Notes under the pieces: model-generated
What the model was told of the DNA's origin: nothing
Seen by the model: the letters and a program-made list of their open reading frames with translations, nothing else
Databases searched by the model: none
Shown here: one piece after another, positions 35,701 through 38,404 of the stretch
Layout: each line of letters begins with the position of its first letter
Position numbering within the stretch: position 1 is the first letter of the stretch
Translations under genes and position numbers: made by a program
Origin: Cyrtodaria siliqua
Lineage: Eukaryota > Mollusca > Bivalvia > Adapedonta > Hiatellidae
Assembly: GCA_037043455.1 (NCBI GenBank)
Contig: JAWPHD010010353.1
Coordinates: 1-64,000, forward strand
Direction of reading: 5' to 3'
DNA: 64,000 nt

Positions 35701-36179
35701 GAAAGCCTGTGAATTTTCGTTAAATGTAAATCCTTAAATGTAAAGAGTATCGCTATGAACTGAATTAGTCATGGGAGACCGTTGAAGTGTTAGCACGTGA
35801 ATAACACAATGCAATAATCATGTTCGAGGTGCTGCTTGCAAAAGGATCCTCTTTTCAATATTTTAATCTTTTAATATTCTTTTCAGTATTTAAGTATACG
35901 GTATATGTGCGAGATTACAATAAGCGTGTTCTTCAAGGGATGTCATGGCGTATATGCATTAATATAATTTAAAAAGTAAAGTCCAACACAAGTTTGTCTT
36001 GCAGGCATTGGTGACCAGTTTGTTTACAAAATCATTCACTTTTATAAGTCATTTGCGATTGTCTTTGAAGTAATTTACATGTATATCAGAAACTTATCAT
36101 TGTTTCCTTTTTTCCACTTTCAGAAAACGAAACAGAAATACTGGATTCAAAATCAGACTACGAAAATGTAAATCAATAA
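407..36179 (+). CDS. Fucolectin/sushi transmembrane receptor (spliced, 12 exons)
   Basis: Joining 407-494, 1516-1728, 23307-23513, 24113-24700, 26264-26455, 28320-28511, 30590-30637, 31183-31308, 31452-31529, 32539-32578, 35087-35166 and 36124-36179 gives 1908 nt, one open frame of 635 residues plus a stop. Every junction is AG/GT with matching phase: phase 1 throughout, except phase 2 between exons 10 and 11. Layout: signal peptide 1-23, F5/8C fucolectin-type domain about 31-169, three sushi domains 170-365, a fourth 366-429, a fifth 430-493, Cys linker 494-509, TM helix about 523-545, RRR stop-transfer 546-548, tail to 635 with Tyr at 549, 570, 580, 597, 610 and 630. F5/8C-fucolectin domains bind fucose-type sugars and sushi domains mediate protein binding, so a surface recognition or adhesion receptor is inferred. 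Alternative splicing is possible. No transcript was available to confirm the model. Confidence 0.8.
495..1515. other. Receptor intron 1
   Basis: This is AT-rich sequence between the signal-peptide donor and the lectin acceptor (CACAG at 1511-1515). I see no further exon, RNA gene or recognisable repeat in it. Confidence 0.5.
1516..1728 (+). CDS. Receptor exon 2: 5' half of F5/8C fucolectin domain
   Basis: Encodes receptor residues 30-100. It opens with PNIALNKNTTQSSTAYDG, followed by an AVDGD-(x)9-CTHT core and SAWWAVYLDG, and ends in IIIYNRNES. These are hallmarks of the eel-fucolectin/tachylectin-4/pentraxin (FTP) subclass of F5/8 type C domains. The usual R-x-D sugar-contact motif appears here as R-N-E, a conservative change. 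Donor GTAAGT at 1729; entry and exit are both phase 1. The rest of the domain is 21.6 kb away in exon 3. Confidence 0.85.
1729..3795. repeat. Intron 2 start: AT-rich with interspersed repeat blocks
   Basis: Two blocks recur elsewhere: 1908-1985 (AAAAAGGCACAGCC onward) matches 5649-5712, and 2840-3015 (CTGTA-AATTGA, then a GAATCAATCGAG/GTTGCGAAGGTG run) matches 5707-5990. The pieces are in the same order in both places, so they are two copies of one repeat, with the first copy expanded. The rest is low-complexity AT-rich sequence with no gene seen. Confidence 0.45.
3800..4685 (-). mobile_element. YLDD-RT retroelement, 5'-truncated copy
   Basis: Read on the minus strand this is the RT C-terminal part (IYKLRKILGHDHFH, then TCLVVDP and FNCTMTGQA) followed by the untranslated 3' tail that recurs throughout the window (a CCGTTCCAAGGCGGTAG block and GTCCGATCTTTTTATATTTC at the very end). 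It matches the + strand copy at 41880-43170. The copy is cut at 4685 inside the coding region, as expected for incomplete reverse transcription. The RT resembles Penelope-like or related retroelement RTs, but the class is not settled from this sequence. Confidence 0.7.
5040..5575. repeat. ~540-bp repeat, copy A, with tRNA-like segment
   Basis: Matches copy B (6280-6810) along its length: shared GGAAATGCTGGAAACTGGAG, TCTAAATCAAAG, AATTAACGAA-AGTTCCG and CATTCTTCGGTGATA blocks. On the minus strand near 5220-5290 it holds a degenerate tRNA-like head (A box around TAGTGGTAAGCG, weak B box around GAGTTTGAAATGCC). This suggests a tRNA-derived non-autonomous element. Confidence 0.55.
5580..5995. repeat. 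Interspersed repeat (second copy of the 1908-3015 family)
   Basis: Holds TTGATACCGTTAAGGGGATT, also seen in diverged form at 21130-21165, then the AAAAAGGCACAGCC block and the GAATCAATCGAG/GTTGCGAAGGTG block shared with 1908-3015. Short reading frames on both strands are incidental to the repeat. Confidence 0.5.
6280..6810. repeat. ~540-bp repeat, copy B, with tRNA-like head
   Basis: Second copy of the 5040-5575 repeat. On the minus strand at 6470-6535 is a better preserved tRNA-like segment: A-box-like TAATGGTTAGAG and a consensus B box GGGTTCAAGTCC, followed by a T/A-rich run. This fits a Pol III-transcribed SINE head rather than a working tRNA, because no cloverleaf can be closed. Confidence 0.55.
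6876..6910 (-). mobile_element. 35-bp stub of YLDD-RT retroelement 3' end
   Basis: AAAGAAATATAAAAAGATCG onward is exactly the extreme 3' tail seen, in the same orientation, at 3800. It stops after about 35 bases, where Polinton sequence begins. Either it is an extremely short 5'-truncated insertion or a recombination scar at the Polinton edge. Confidence 0.5.
6930..7448 (-). pseudogene. Polinton 1 accessory protein with hydrophobic C terminus
   Basis: The main open part (7363-7046) encodes a charged, Glu/Lys-rich chain with RPKKPKPVYDNDLN and MDKEVLDKYKLP segments. The reading continues upstream in the same frame without an ATG (7448 to 7363), and downstream in another frame as a Gly/Ala/Val-rich hydrophobic stretch, ending near 6930. 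It resembles a recurrent uncharacterised protein of invertebrate Polintons, probably virion-associated. It has a frameshift near 7050 and is divergent from the ATPase gene that follows. Confidence 0.55.
7502..8084 (+). pseudogene. Polinton 1 A32-like (FtsK/HerA) packaging ATPase
   Basis: A Walker A motif (MLICGNSGSGKTNTL) lies at 7540-7580. A Walker B-like segment (IVDDYV) at 7780 and a sensor-type YLSQSYYKTLKDIR run at 7864-7905 follow in shifted frames. The tail ends RNFNGEI-stop at 8082-8084, 19 bp before the next start. ATPases of this family package DNA into capsids in Polintons and related viruses. At least three frameshifts or stops make the gene inactive. Confidence 0.75.
8104..9018 (+). 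pseudogene. Polinton 1 coiled-coil protein, one internal stop
   Basis: The chosen ATG at 8104 follows a TATATATA run and opens MGLFNDFGDE. The frame runs on with long heptad-rich helices (KLSQIQITLQANREKTIEIQ; LNEQINTNVADINKEFEDIK). A single TAA at 8542-8544 interrupts it, but the same frame is open on both sides, so one gene of about 300 codons is broken by one nonsense change. No enzymatic motif is seen. Its place between ATPase and minor capsid genes suggests a structural or scaffold role, which is an inference. An upstream ATG at 8071 is in frame but overlaps the ATPase tail. Confidence 0.6.
9079..11117 (+). pseudogene. Polinton 1 minor capsid (penton-type) protein, split by LINE
   Basis: The N-terminal part (MEQQIVLSSEKASIINS, then FTTIFDRPLILDKNKQY) and a middle part (LRESNFHTLIGFDKDAVI) precede the insertion. 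The C-terminal part (SNYIVDGSYGDVIYEISTAD, then INIYITDFSSKIINLNG) resumes at about 10875 and stops at 11115-11117. This pattern fits the single-jelly-roll minor capsid protein of Polintons, which forms capsid vertices. Several stops around 9247-9400 add to the break. Assignment is by recall of the family, with no search run. Confidence 0.6.
9580..10870 (+). mobile_element. Non-LTR retrotransposon (LINE), 5'-truncated, nested
   Basis: Encodes the end of a LINE RT protein: LFDKLVLPILCYGSEVWGFQ, then a frame with VSWVTSVQDLLSRLGF, then a Cys/His knuckle region (RLCTVCQKIEDESHFLLKC). It ends with an untranslated tail containing CACGGGCCTCTGGCC and AATAAAG at 10854. A related tail and coding region are at 55660-57560. 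It lies inside the Polinton minor capsid gene. A short CTAT-type target duplication is possible but not clear. Confidence 0.8.
11137..11560 (+). pseudogene. Polinton 1 small virion-type protein (frameshifted)
   Basis: An N-terminal half with LTGAGIFDIFSKVGSKIFSE and a C-terminal half with KPKDELILKELTQDAKEDV and a final LLSGRGF read in two overlapping frames that switch near 11325-11345, so one frameshift separates them. Gly/Ile/Phe amphipathic segments of this kind precede the major capsid gene in many Polintons and recall adenovirus minor proteins. The function is unproven. Confidence 0.5.
11603..12875 (+). pseudogene. Polinton 1 major capsid protein (double jelly roll)
   Basis: The first open part (127 codons from ATG 11603) carries YEYVPIQLDTPVVLPGNAIR and NDAASLINQIQVKQNEKIVY. 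Further pieces in shifting frames follow: FEGLETNMLPPIQIQISLPL near 12129, KHVFVYLQMADKSSS near 12433, LEVGNGIYYPE near 12557, and a final AAAQYKVYALVLYKDN near 12793. This order matches the major capsid protein of one invertebrate Polinton lineage. Many stops and indels mean no product is possible. It would have built the icosahedral shell. Confidence 0.7.
12888..13530 (+). pseudogene. Polinton 1 hydrophobic virion-type protein
   Basis: An N-terminal module (VQKQSLARAYENKSELTLRL, then LLTETQIKTIKKA) is followed by two Gly-rich hydrophobic modules: KNGGFLGALAGLLTK with GALSGLASTGIGKLFG from about 13100, and DGGFLGLTAS with LTGKGLQVDRKG from about 13390. Similar proteins sit between the capsid and protease genes in mollusc-type Polintons. 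Amphipathic segments suggest a membrane-active or core protein, by analogy with adenovirus minor proteins. The frame is broken near 13091, 13336 and later. Confidence 0.5.
13531..13899 (+). CDS. Polinton 1 adenovirus-type cysteine protease
   Basis: Open from at least 13531 without a clear ATG to TAA at 13897-13899. It shows the C5 (adenain-like) signature: KNFRGVFSKNKLP, then INLDAHTGPGTHWTCY with the catalytic His in GTHW, and QNKTSVLCGYVCLFF carrying the catalytic Cys. Proteases of this family mature Polinton and adenovirus virion proteins. This is the best preserved gene of element 1, although the start is merged with the preceding decayed gene. Confidence 0.7.
   Translation, partial: PYRSIPFVKKILFKNEPYLDKLKWAKQLGIKNFRGVFSKNKLPIKQNKQKSGIINLDAHTGPGTHWTCYNDNYYFKDVLTYTPNIKYNNIQYQNKTSVLCGYVCLFFIKKLQDGHKIYDVTL
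14010..14476 (+). pseudogene. Polinton 1 retroviral-type integrase, fragment
   Basis: Holds IWSADLVDMQLF (first catalytic Asp), DVFSKFAWVVPVPNKTG, an internal stop near 14171, then LLWVYKGVEFYN where the second catalytic Asp expected before KG is Tyr, and VIERFNRTLKEGMW with the catalytic Glu. The zinc-binding N terminus and the C-terminal chromodomain-like part are missing. It is a dead DDE integrase at the right end of the element. Confidence 0.75.
14440..14621 (+). CDS. Short coiled-coil ORF after the integrase
   Basis: A highly charged frame (RRLRVEMDKYQQELDENRKE, then LLHLKYKIAK-stop) overlaps the truncated integrase end. It may be another Polinton-derived remnant or chance coding. I do not recognise a family, and a true start cannot be chosen. 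Confidence 0.3.
14776..14993. mobile_element. Small MITE with ~38-bp inverted ends
   Basis: AGTAGTATAGATACTGGGGG at the left end is mirrored by CCCCAGTATCTATACTACT at the right end, and the match continues inward (TTTCAGC / GCTGAAA, then TAGTTTCC / GGGAACTA). The 218-bp unit has no ORF, so it is a non-autonomous DNA transposon candidate. Confidence 0.6.
15040..15340. repeat. Degenerate AATAACAGATAAC tandem repeat
   Basis: AATAACAGATAAC-like words recur at irregular 20-60 bp spacing (15058-15310), with a GT-rich block at 15140-15190. It looks like a decayed simple repeat. No gene is seen. Confidence 0.4.
15549..15589. other. Perfect 14-bp stem hairpin
   Basis: CTACTGTGCTATCT at 15549-15562 is the exact reverse complement of AGATAGCACAGTAG at 15576-15589, with a 13-base loop. 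TGACGTCA-like palindromes follow at 15640-15650. It may mark the end of a foldback element. Confidence 0.5.
15746..15906. mobile_element. Foldback MITE (hairpin element)
   Basis: AGTTTAATTAACATTTTTG at 15746 pairs with CAAAAATGTTAATTAAACT ending at 15906. Pairing continues through CTCGTGAGAAA-TATTCTTGCGATATA and its counterpart TATATCGCAAGAATC, giving arms near 65 nt with a few mismatches and a short loop around 15815. No coding content. Confidence 0.6.
15920..16160 (-). mobile_element. YLDD-RT retroelement, RT-core remnant
   Basis: On the minus strand this matches the RT core seen at 58880-59110 (the block around the active-site CGGTATCTGGATGAC region and the GATATCTTCGTCAGG region), with many substitutions and stops. 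It is an old fragment without its 3' tail. Confidence 0.5.
16256..18620. repeat. 2.4-kb satellite with 74-bp higher-order unit
   Basis: About 32 repeats built from a 25-bp unit (core GTGGTACAGGAGTATA) and a 24-bp unit (GTACAACCCGTACTGTAG). The common pattern is two 25-bp units plus one 24-bp unit, 74 bp; for example, successive TATCTG starts after AAGG are at 16306 and 16380. Variants such as GTACAGCAGTATATATTTA recur as blocks (17520-17690, 17810-17935, 18205-18290), showing segmental amplification. Frames stay open for long stretches because the unit lacks stops in several frames. It is not a gene. Confidence 0.9.
18625..19490. other. Intron 2, unique AT-rich sequence
   Basis: No exon, RNA gene, or repeat shared with the rest of the window is seen. 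The small frame at 19027-19287 has no family features. Confidence 0.4.
19491..20345. repeat. Tandem ~170-bp repeat block (CCCCGCAAAACGAAG family)
   Basis: The block opens with ATATCCCCCGCAAAACGAAG and CCGTCCGTC runs. Three diverged repeats follow, each holding TTGTCCGGGCT (or close), AACTTGCTA, ATATGCGCAT, ACGTTCCGG and GAGTTATGGCCC, at about 19575-19945 (interrupted by a SINE), 19985-20150 and 20165-20310. Bivalve genomes are known to carry dispersed sequences with this opening motif, which supports the taxon guess. Confidence 0.6.
19621..19827 (+). mobile_element. tRNA-derived SINE with 13-bp target duplication
   Basis: The head is tRNA-like: A box in TGGTCCAGTGGTGGAGCG and B box GGGTTCGATCC. 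The body has TGAGCAAGATAAT, CCACATTGCTTAGTACTGG and TTCTACCCAGGAAGCC, and the tail has AAGAACTTGTTTCGCAA. ACTTAGAATTTCG flanks both sides (19608-19620 and 19828-19840), a perfect target-site duplication. A second copy lies on the minus strand at 62981-63230. Confidence 0.8.
20346..21240. other. Intron 2, AT-rich with short self-similar motifs
   Basis: Contains ATGGAATG-rich words near 20720-20810 and a GTTAAACTA/AACCATAG palindromic patch near 20915-21000. The block at 21118-21170 resembles 5592-5648. No gene is supported. Confidence 0.35.
21250..21352. repeat. Two-copy tandem duplication, ~52 bp
   Basis: CGCTTAAAACTGCGTGCGTA followed by AGTGACGTCAGACAACGGAC is repeated as CGCTTAAAGCTGCATGCGTA and AGTCACGTCAGACAAGGGAC. 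Each is followed by GAAAATG. No function is evident. Confidence 0.6.
21353..22560. other. Intron 2, no feature seen
   Basis: AT-rich sequence with an inverted AAACTCATTATAA/GAGTTTTTCAATA patch near 21690-21745. No gene or named repeat is seen. Confidence 0.35.
22571..22660 (+). repeat. tRNA-like relic
   Basis: TGGCGCAGTTGGTTAAGGTG fits an A box perfectly. Fifty bases on, GTTCTAGCCCC is a near B box with one key mismatch. The acceptor stem does not close, so a SINE head or dead tRNA is more likely than a working gene. Confidence 0.35.
22661..23306. other. Intron 2, last 650 bp
   Basis: AT-rich. It ends in the acceptor TTTGTTTCAG at 23297-23306. Nothing else is recognised. Confidence 0.4.
23307..23513 (+). 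CDS. Receptor exon 3: 3' half of F5/8C domain
   Basis: Encodes residues 101-169. RLKGFKVIGQS continues directly from the IIIYNRNES end of exon 2, the text expected at this point of a fucolectin domain, and NLCEVQIFA is the typical C-terminal strand. Acceptor TTTCAG at 23301-23306, donor GTAAGT at 23514, phase 1 on both sides. The fit to exon 2 is the main evidence that the 21.6-kb intron is real. Confidence 0.85.
23692..23758. repeat. (CA)n microsatellite
   Basis: About 67 bp of CA repeats with GC and AA interruptions. The reading frame through it is meaningless. Confidence 0.9.
24113..24700 (+). CDS. Receptor exon 4: three sushi domains
   Basis: 196 codons (residues 170-365) with three CCP modules, each with four Cys and a Trp near the end: CQPPTAIPNV to SWSAKPKC, CNNLNDVINGKY to WNGTSPTC, and CSWPVTFTGGHY to WSGAAPSC. 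The acceptor is CATCACAAG at 24112 and the donor GTAAGA at 24701, phase 1 at both ends. A decayed copy is at 59455-59780. Confidence 0.88.
24765..24945 (-). mobile_element. YLDD-RT retroelement remnant
   Basis: The minus strand matches 58920-59100 of the RT copy (blocks around TCGTCAGGTATGGAAC, GGTACC and GCATTTAATGACACC). It is stop-ridden and short. Confidence 0.5.
24988..25544. mobile_element. Foldback/MITE with ~200-bp inverted ends
   Basis: TTTAAAGGGATTGTAGCGAC at the left is mirrored by GTCGCTACATACCCTTAAA at the right. Matching continues inward through AATCGGATGATAAA / TTATCATCCGATT, GATATGGGAGCCGCCATTTT / AAAATGGCCGCTTCCATATC and ATGACATCATAG / GTGATGTCATAG. The arms are near 200 bp and about 80 percent alike. 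No ORF is seen in the central AT-rich part. Probably a non-autonomous DNA transposon. Confidence 0.65.
25545..26263. other. Receptor intron 4, right part
   Basis: AT-rich, no gene seen. The last 100 bp (ACGTGATATCGTTTC to GACACTCTAATAATTGCTG) recur upstream of the other single sushi exons, including CTCTAAT, a good branch-point candidate. Confidence 0.45.
26264..26455 (+). CDS. Receptor exon 5: sushi domain 4
   Basis: 64 codons (366-429), one complete CCP module: LCNAPNVTKGRYE, QYEQGQNISIICDDGFKL, then RTCGTDHQWNGGDVDC. Four Cys and the Trp are all present. Acceptor ATATTTCAG, donor GTAAGC, phase 1-1, so the exon is a symmetric cassette that can be skipped or duplicated without a frame change. 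Confidence 0.85.
26456..26895. other. Receptor intron, T-rich
   Basis: Contains a poly-T-rich low-complexity run (26707-26775). No gene is seen. Confidence 0.4.
26896..27050 (+). repeat. Hairpin-bearing interspersed repeat, diverged copy
   Basis: Holds the stem CAGTCTC (26954-26960) and GAGACTG (26970-26976) around GGTTTGATT, then TTCATGAACGGTAG and TCACGCCCTCTAGCCCGGGT. Same family as 34880-35035, 36435-37460 and 43395-43504. The stem differs from most copies by a paired A/T swap. Confidence 0.6.
27051..27965. other. Receptor intron, no feature seen
   Basis: AT-rich with scattered short frames. No exon or repeat could be supported. Confidence 0.35.
27968..28160 (+). pseudogene. Dead sushi exon in receptor intron
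   Basis: From 28032 the sequence tracks the sushi cassette (QYEQGQQINIIYKDGYTF, then EKTCGTDHQKNG), but the first Cys region is lost, the second Cys is Tyr, the Trp is Lys, and a one-base shift near 28140 brings a stop. The acceptor is unrecognisable. It is a failed duplicate of the flanking cassette and is left out of the gene model. Confidence 0.7.
28320..28511 (+). CDS. Receptor exon 6: sushi domain 5
   Basis: 64 codons (430-493), same length and phase as exon 5: LCNAPNVINGRYEIKG, QYEQGQQINIICEDGYEL, RTCGTDHQWKGGDVDC. Acceptor TTATATCAG, donor GTAAGC. It is very close to exon 5 and to the downstream exon at 62030, which shows recent cassette duplication. Confidence 0.85.
28512..29349. other. 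Receptor intron, no feature seen
   Basis: AT-rich, with a CCCCTCCC patch near 28887-28910. No gene is supported. Confidence 0.35.
29350..29880 (-). mobile_element. YLDD-RT retroelement 3' end
   Basis: Minus-strand copy of the retroelement tail: the conserved CACAGTCAACCACAAA-type edge, the CCTTGGAAC-like block near 29500 (CTTTGGAACTGTCAGTGG), AAACTAGGTTCTAGGGTGCA, and TCATCCCAATAAAAGCGGG. It is cut near 29880 inside the end of the RT coding region. Confidence 0.65.
29881..30225. other. Receptor intron segment shared with 63400-63640
   Basis: AATACGGAGACTTTGTTGGC and flanking words recur at 63575-63600 as CAATACGGAGGCTTTGTATGC, in similar context. This is intron homology between the receptor locus and its downstream copy. 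Confidence 0.4.
30230..30440 (+). mobile_element. YLDD-RT retroelement 3' tail
   Basis: Plus-strand tail: CACTGACCGTTCCAATACGG, GTGATGTCATATC, GTTGACTGTGGTCCTTGAAT and GCTGCATTTCCTG, as in 38405-38620. No RT coding part is left. Confidence 0.6.
30590..30637 (+). CDS. Receptor exon 7: short Cys-containing linker
   Basis: 16 codons (494-509): FSSGKCSAYWKVCSTG. Acceptor ATCTTTCAG at 30589, donor GTATAC, phase 1-1, keeping the frame between the last sushi and the TM exon. Two Cys could form a small loop at the membrane. Short length makes this the least certain exon, and the model stays in frame if it is skipped. Confidence 0.55.
30638..31182. other. Receptor intron 7
   Basis: AT-rich, ends in TTTATATTTCAG. 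No other feature is seen. Confidence 0.45.
31183..31308 (+). CDS. Receptor exon 8: transmembrane helix
   Basis: 42 codons (510-551). PIIGAFIGGIVLTVVVMVIA forms an uninterrupted hydrophobic helix, followed by SLLRRRY, a basic stop-transfer that fits a type I topology with the sushi domains outside. Acceptor ATTTCAG, donor GTAGGT, phase 1-1. Confidence 0.85.
31452..31529 (+). CDS. Receptor exon 9: juxtamembrane tail
   Basis: 26 codons (552-577) beginning VGTMCCPDKVTTRTDEHE. The CC pair just inside the membrane is a palmitoylation candidate. Tyr570 sits in YINDL, a Y-x-N motif of the type that recruits Grb2-family SH2 domains when phosphorylated (inference). Acceptor GTTTTCAG, donor GTACAG, phase 1-1. 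Confidence 0.75.
31610..31745 (-). mobile_element. YLDD-RT retroelement 3' tail fragment
   Basis: AAGAAGATATAAAAATATAA and AGTAGCATTCAAGGACGAC with CAACCACAAACACACAG match the extreme 3' end of the element in minus orientation. About 135 bp remain. Confidence 0.6.
31746..32195. other. Receptor intron 9, left part
   Basis: AT-rich. Nothing recognised. Confidence 0.35.
32196..32372 (+). mobile_element. Retroposon 3' end with (ATTC)n tail
   Basis: GTTTGAGGGCACCAAGGAAG and a CGGTCACCCTCGATAAATAA-type end are followed by CATTCATTCATTCACTCATT, a simple-repeat tail typical of non-LTR elements. No coding part is left. Confidence 0.45.
32539..32578 (+). CDS. Receptor exon 10: tail micro-exon
   Basis: 40 nt encoding GEYEHRIELETVN and two bases of the next codon (578-590). 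Acceptor TTTCGTTTCAG, donor GTAAAA. It enters in phase 1 and leaves in phase 2, exactly what exon 11 needs, since exon 11 is only sensible (DAENVYAETVP) when entered in phase 2. This mutual fit is the evidence for the exon. Confidence 0.7.
32686..32796. mobile_element. Hairpin element, ~45-bp arms
   Basis: AAGAATCGTTCATGGGT and GATAGGGAATTCCATCCC are mirrored by GGGTTGGAATTCCCTATC and ACCCATGACAGATTCTT. The central loop is about 20 bp. It is a small foldback element next to the endonuclease remnant. Confidence 0.55.
32797..32884 (-). pseudogene. LINE-type endonuclease remnant
   Basis: The minus strand reads TILIGDFNAQNVNDMEEKE. GDFN is the conserved motif of the exonuclease-endonuclease-phosphatase domain of non-LTR retrotransposons. 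Only about 25 residues are preserved and the sequence then runs into the hairpin element. Confidence 0.4.
32885..33400. other. Receptor intron 10, left part
   Basis: A two-copy tandem of CTTATCTTTACCCATAAAGA (32927-32974), itself palindromic, and TGACGTCA-type palindromes at 32877 and 32903. The rest is AT-rich without genes. Confidence 0.45.
33405..33600 (+). repeat. Interspersed repeat, retroelement-tail type
   Basis: CTACTGACCGTTCCACGTCG and AACCCTGTCTTCACC resemble the YLDD-RT tail opening. The end (TGCGGACCTACGATGCCATT) matches window bases 1-80. It is a dispersed, non-coding copy. Confidence 0.5.
33601..34875. other. Receptor intron 10, middle
   Basis: Retroelement-tail words recur at 33725-33770 and 34060-34120 (TGGTTTAAACCCTCAGCAG). 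The frames at 33510-33731 and 33970-34317 run through repeats. No exon is supported. Confidence 0.4.
34880..35035 (-). repeat. Hairpin-bearing interspersed repeat
   Basis: Minus strand: CAATCTC / GAGGCTG stem around GGTTTGAT, TTCATGAACGGTAT, then TCACGCCCTCTAGCCCCGGG and AGAACTCAATATTC, nearly the same text as 26950-27045. It ends about 50 bp before receptor exon 11. Confidence 0.6.
35087..35166 (+). CDS. Receptor exon 11: tail with two Tyr motifs
   Basis: Residues 591-617: DAENVYAETVPANSNEHVYS then DLSTAA. Tyr597 (YAETV) and Tyr610 (YSDL) are spaced 13 residues apart, both of the Y-x-x-hydrophobic or near type. Acceptor CTATTTCAG, donor GTAAAG; it enters in phase 2 and leaves in phase 1. 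Confidence 0.78.
35167..36123. repeat. Receptor intron 11 with hairpin-repeat fragment
   Basis: At 35550-35640 GGAGATCCTTTGGACAC and AGCAGACTGTTTATTAAGTC are a copy of the hairpin repeat family. The rest is AT-rich, ending in CCACTTTCAG. Confidence 0.45.
36124..36179 (+). CDS. Receptor exon 12: last coding exon
   Basis: Residues 618-635, ENETEILDSKSDYENVNQ and TAA. Tyr630 lies in SDYENV, which fits both the ITIM-like S-x-Y-x-x-V pattern and a Y-x-N Grb2-type site. AATAAA overlaps the stop and further AATAAA-like signals follow within 80 bp, so the 3' UTR may be short. Confidence 0.8.
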
Positions 36180-36434
36180 AAAGCAAATATATTTAAATTT
36201 AAATATAAACAATCTCAATATTGAAAAAACAACCAAAAAACATATGAAACAATAAACGCAAATTCAATGAAAATCAAAATGGCAAATGCCTCGGAATAAG
36301 TTAACATGCATTATGATTTTAATTATTATTATCGGTTTTAAAGCCCGACATTTTACAGTACCACACGGTTTAAAATTGAAACCACAATATATGAAATCAT
36401 CAAATGTACCCAAGCGATAATTAATTTTAACAAT

Positions 36435-37460
36435 ACATCAAAAGGGATCACTTTGAGGCAGCAAACACCATACAACAAGAGCGGAAAGTAGCGGACTCGG
36501 TTTTATTGAGTCTGTTTATGAGAGGTAATATCAGGTGCAACTCTCACGCCCACTAACACAGGCTTTAGCAGTGTTCTACTTTACAGTCACCACAATTGGG
36601 ATTTATGATCTCAAAGGACAAGTAAGTAATACAATCACTGATTTATACGCGGAACACTAAGCAAAAGCCAGAGTGAATGTCAATAAATGTCAATAAATAC
36701 TGAACAGGGAATCCCTTGGAAGCAGCAAACACAAACAAGACTGAAACTAACGGATTTCGTGGCGCTGCGTATGTATTGACATTCACACTAGTATGTGTTT
36801 ATTACTGTTTGGCGGCTGCAAAATTTCGCCCTGACTACAAATCAGTAGGGCTACTATTTACCCATTTGGGACACTCAAGCACAAATGTTGTGCATGTACA
36901 GCAGAATATCAATTAAGTCGGTACTAGGGGAGTTAGAGGGTGTATATTATATTTCCTCTCATGAACAGATTCAATACAACCGAGTCGGCTCCCTTTCTAA
37001 ATGTTTATGGTTGCTGCTTCAAAGGCATCATCTTTCCAGTATTGATTTTATTGAGTCTGAGAGGAAAAGAGAAAAAGATGTAGCAGACTCGGTTTGACTG
37101 AGTCTTCTCATGAGAGGTAACACCTCGCACATATCCTTGCACCGGCTTAGGCGATATTCTACTCTAAAGCCATACAGATTGGCCTTGCAGATTTCAATGG
37201 ACTAGCAAGTAATAAAAGTACTGATTTGTATTTGGGGCGACTACTTACAACCGAAACACAGCACTACACAAACGCTAGTGTGCATGCCATTAATGGGAGA
37301 TCCTTTGGAAGCAACAGACATAAACAAGAGAGAAACAGAGATCCGACTCGGTTTCATTGAGTCTAACAATGAAAGGTAATATAACGTGCAACAAATATAT
37401 CGCCATAAATATAACGCCATCTAGCACCAGTATAAATAGGTATTCTAATTTAAAACGACG
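36435..37460. repeat. Cluster of hairpin-bearing repeats
   Basis: At least four copies: 36440-36590 (+; stem CGGACTC/GAGTCTG at 36492-36514), a truncated one at 36695-36770, one inverted at 36955-37040, then + copies at 37045-37165 (CAGACTC/GAGTCT at 37084) and 37285-37450. Each keeps a CCTTTGGAAGCAACA-like opening, the hairpin and a CATGAGAGGTAA block. No ORF is conserved between copies. Confidence 0.65.
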
Positions 37461-38400
37461 AAAATTGGGCGTAGTGCAAACTGTTTAACTTCATATTTTA
37501 GGGGTATATACATTATAACTGCAATAGACAAAACAGTTGATCCAGTGCTACGCTTAAAGATATACAGTAACAGGTCATCGGTGTACATATTAGGTATAAC
37601 CATGTGTATATGGTGTAGTTTGTAAAGTTTAATTTATTCTATTGATTGGATTGTGCAATTCCCTAAGCTGTAAGGCTTACAAATAAGTTGTCTGCGATTC
37701 ATTTAATGCAACACAATGTAGGCTTGGCAAGTTACGGTTGAATATGGCGTCGTTTGTTTCTTGTGTACATGTATTTTTCTATATCAAAAGCCGGTGACTA
37801 TTTTGTCTTTATGAAGCGGATAATTGGTTGCGTATTTTAACACTCGCTATGCACATGGTGAAACACTACTTTTGTTCTGTTACATTGAACAATATATTAA
37901 TCGAGGTTAATAATTGTATGTATTGGGCTCCTAATGTGTACTGCTATGTGTGCTCTGTACAAACATTTGCGTGTCAGACGATTAGAAGGAGTCCAGTTAT
38001 GTCATATTACTTTATGTCAGTGTACAATCCCACAATCGGACTAAGAGTGAATGAAGTTTATTTGGACTTGAATCTCGCAAAAAGATTAGAAATATCATAT
38101 GCATATGCTCATATTCTTTCAATAGTCTGATCATTATGTTCAACTGTGTGCAGTTTTATTGAGAGCTCTTCTGAAATGATTCAACAGTATATTCGTATAA
38201 ACAAATTATGTATTTAATTAATTACTAGATATTCGTGTTGTCCTTAGCTTACATATTACTTTTCTGTTTTTTGTTAATTTACTGTGTAGGTAGGTACCAA
38301 TAACCGTAATACATAATATATATTTGTGCCAGATTCCTTATGCTGTGTGTTCATGTATCACATGTACGTATTCATTCGTCAGTACTAAATATGCTATATT
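37461..38400. other. Intergenic, no feature seen
   Basis: AT-rich. A 100-codon frame at 37828-38130 has no family features, no bias that I can see, and no splice context. Confidence 0.35.
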
Positions 38401-38404
38401 AGTA

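Noticed and set aside
37828..38130. 100-codon ORF as a gene
   Set aside because: No family features, no splice or promoter context, and composition is like the surrounding AT-rich DNA.
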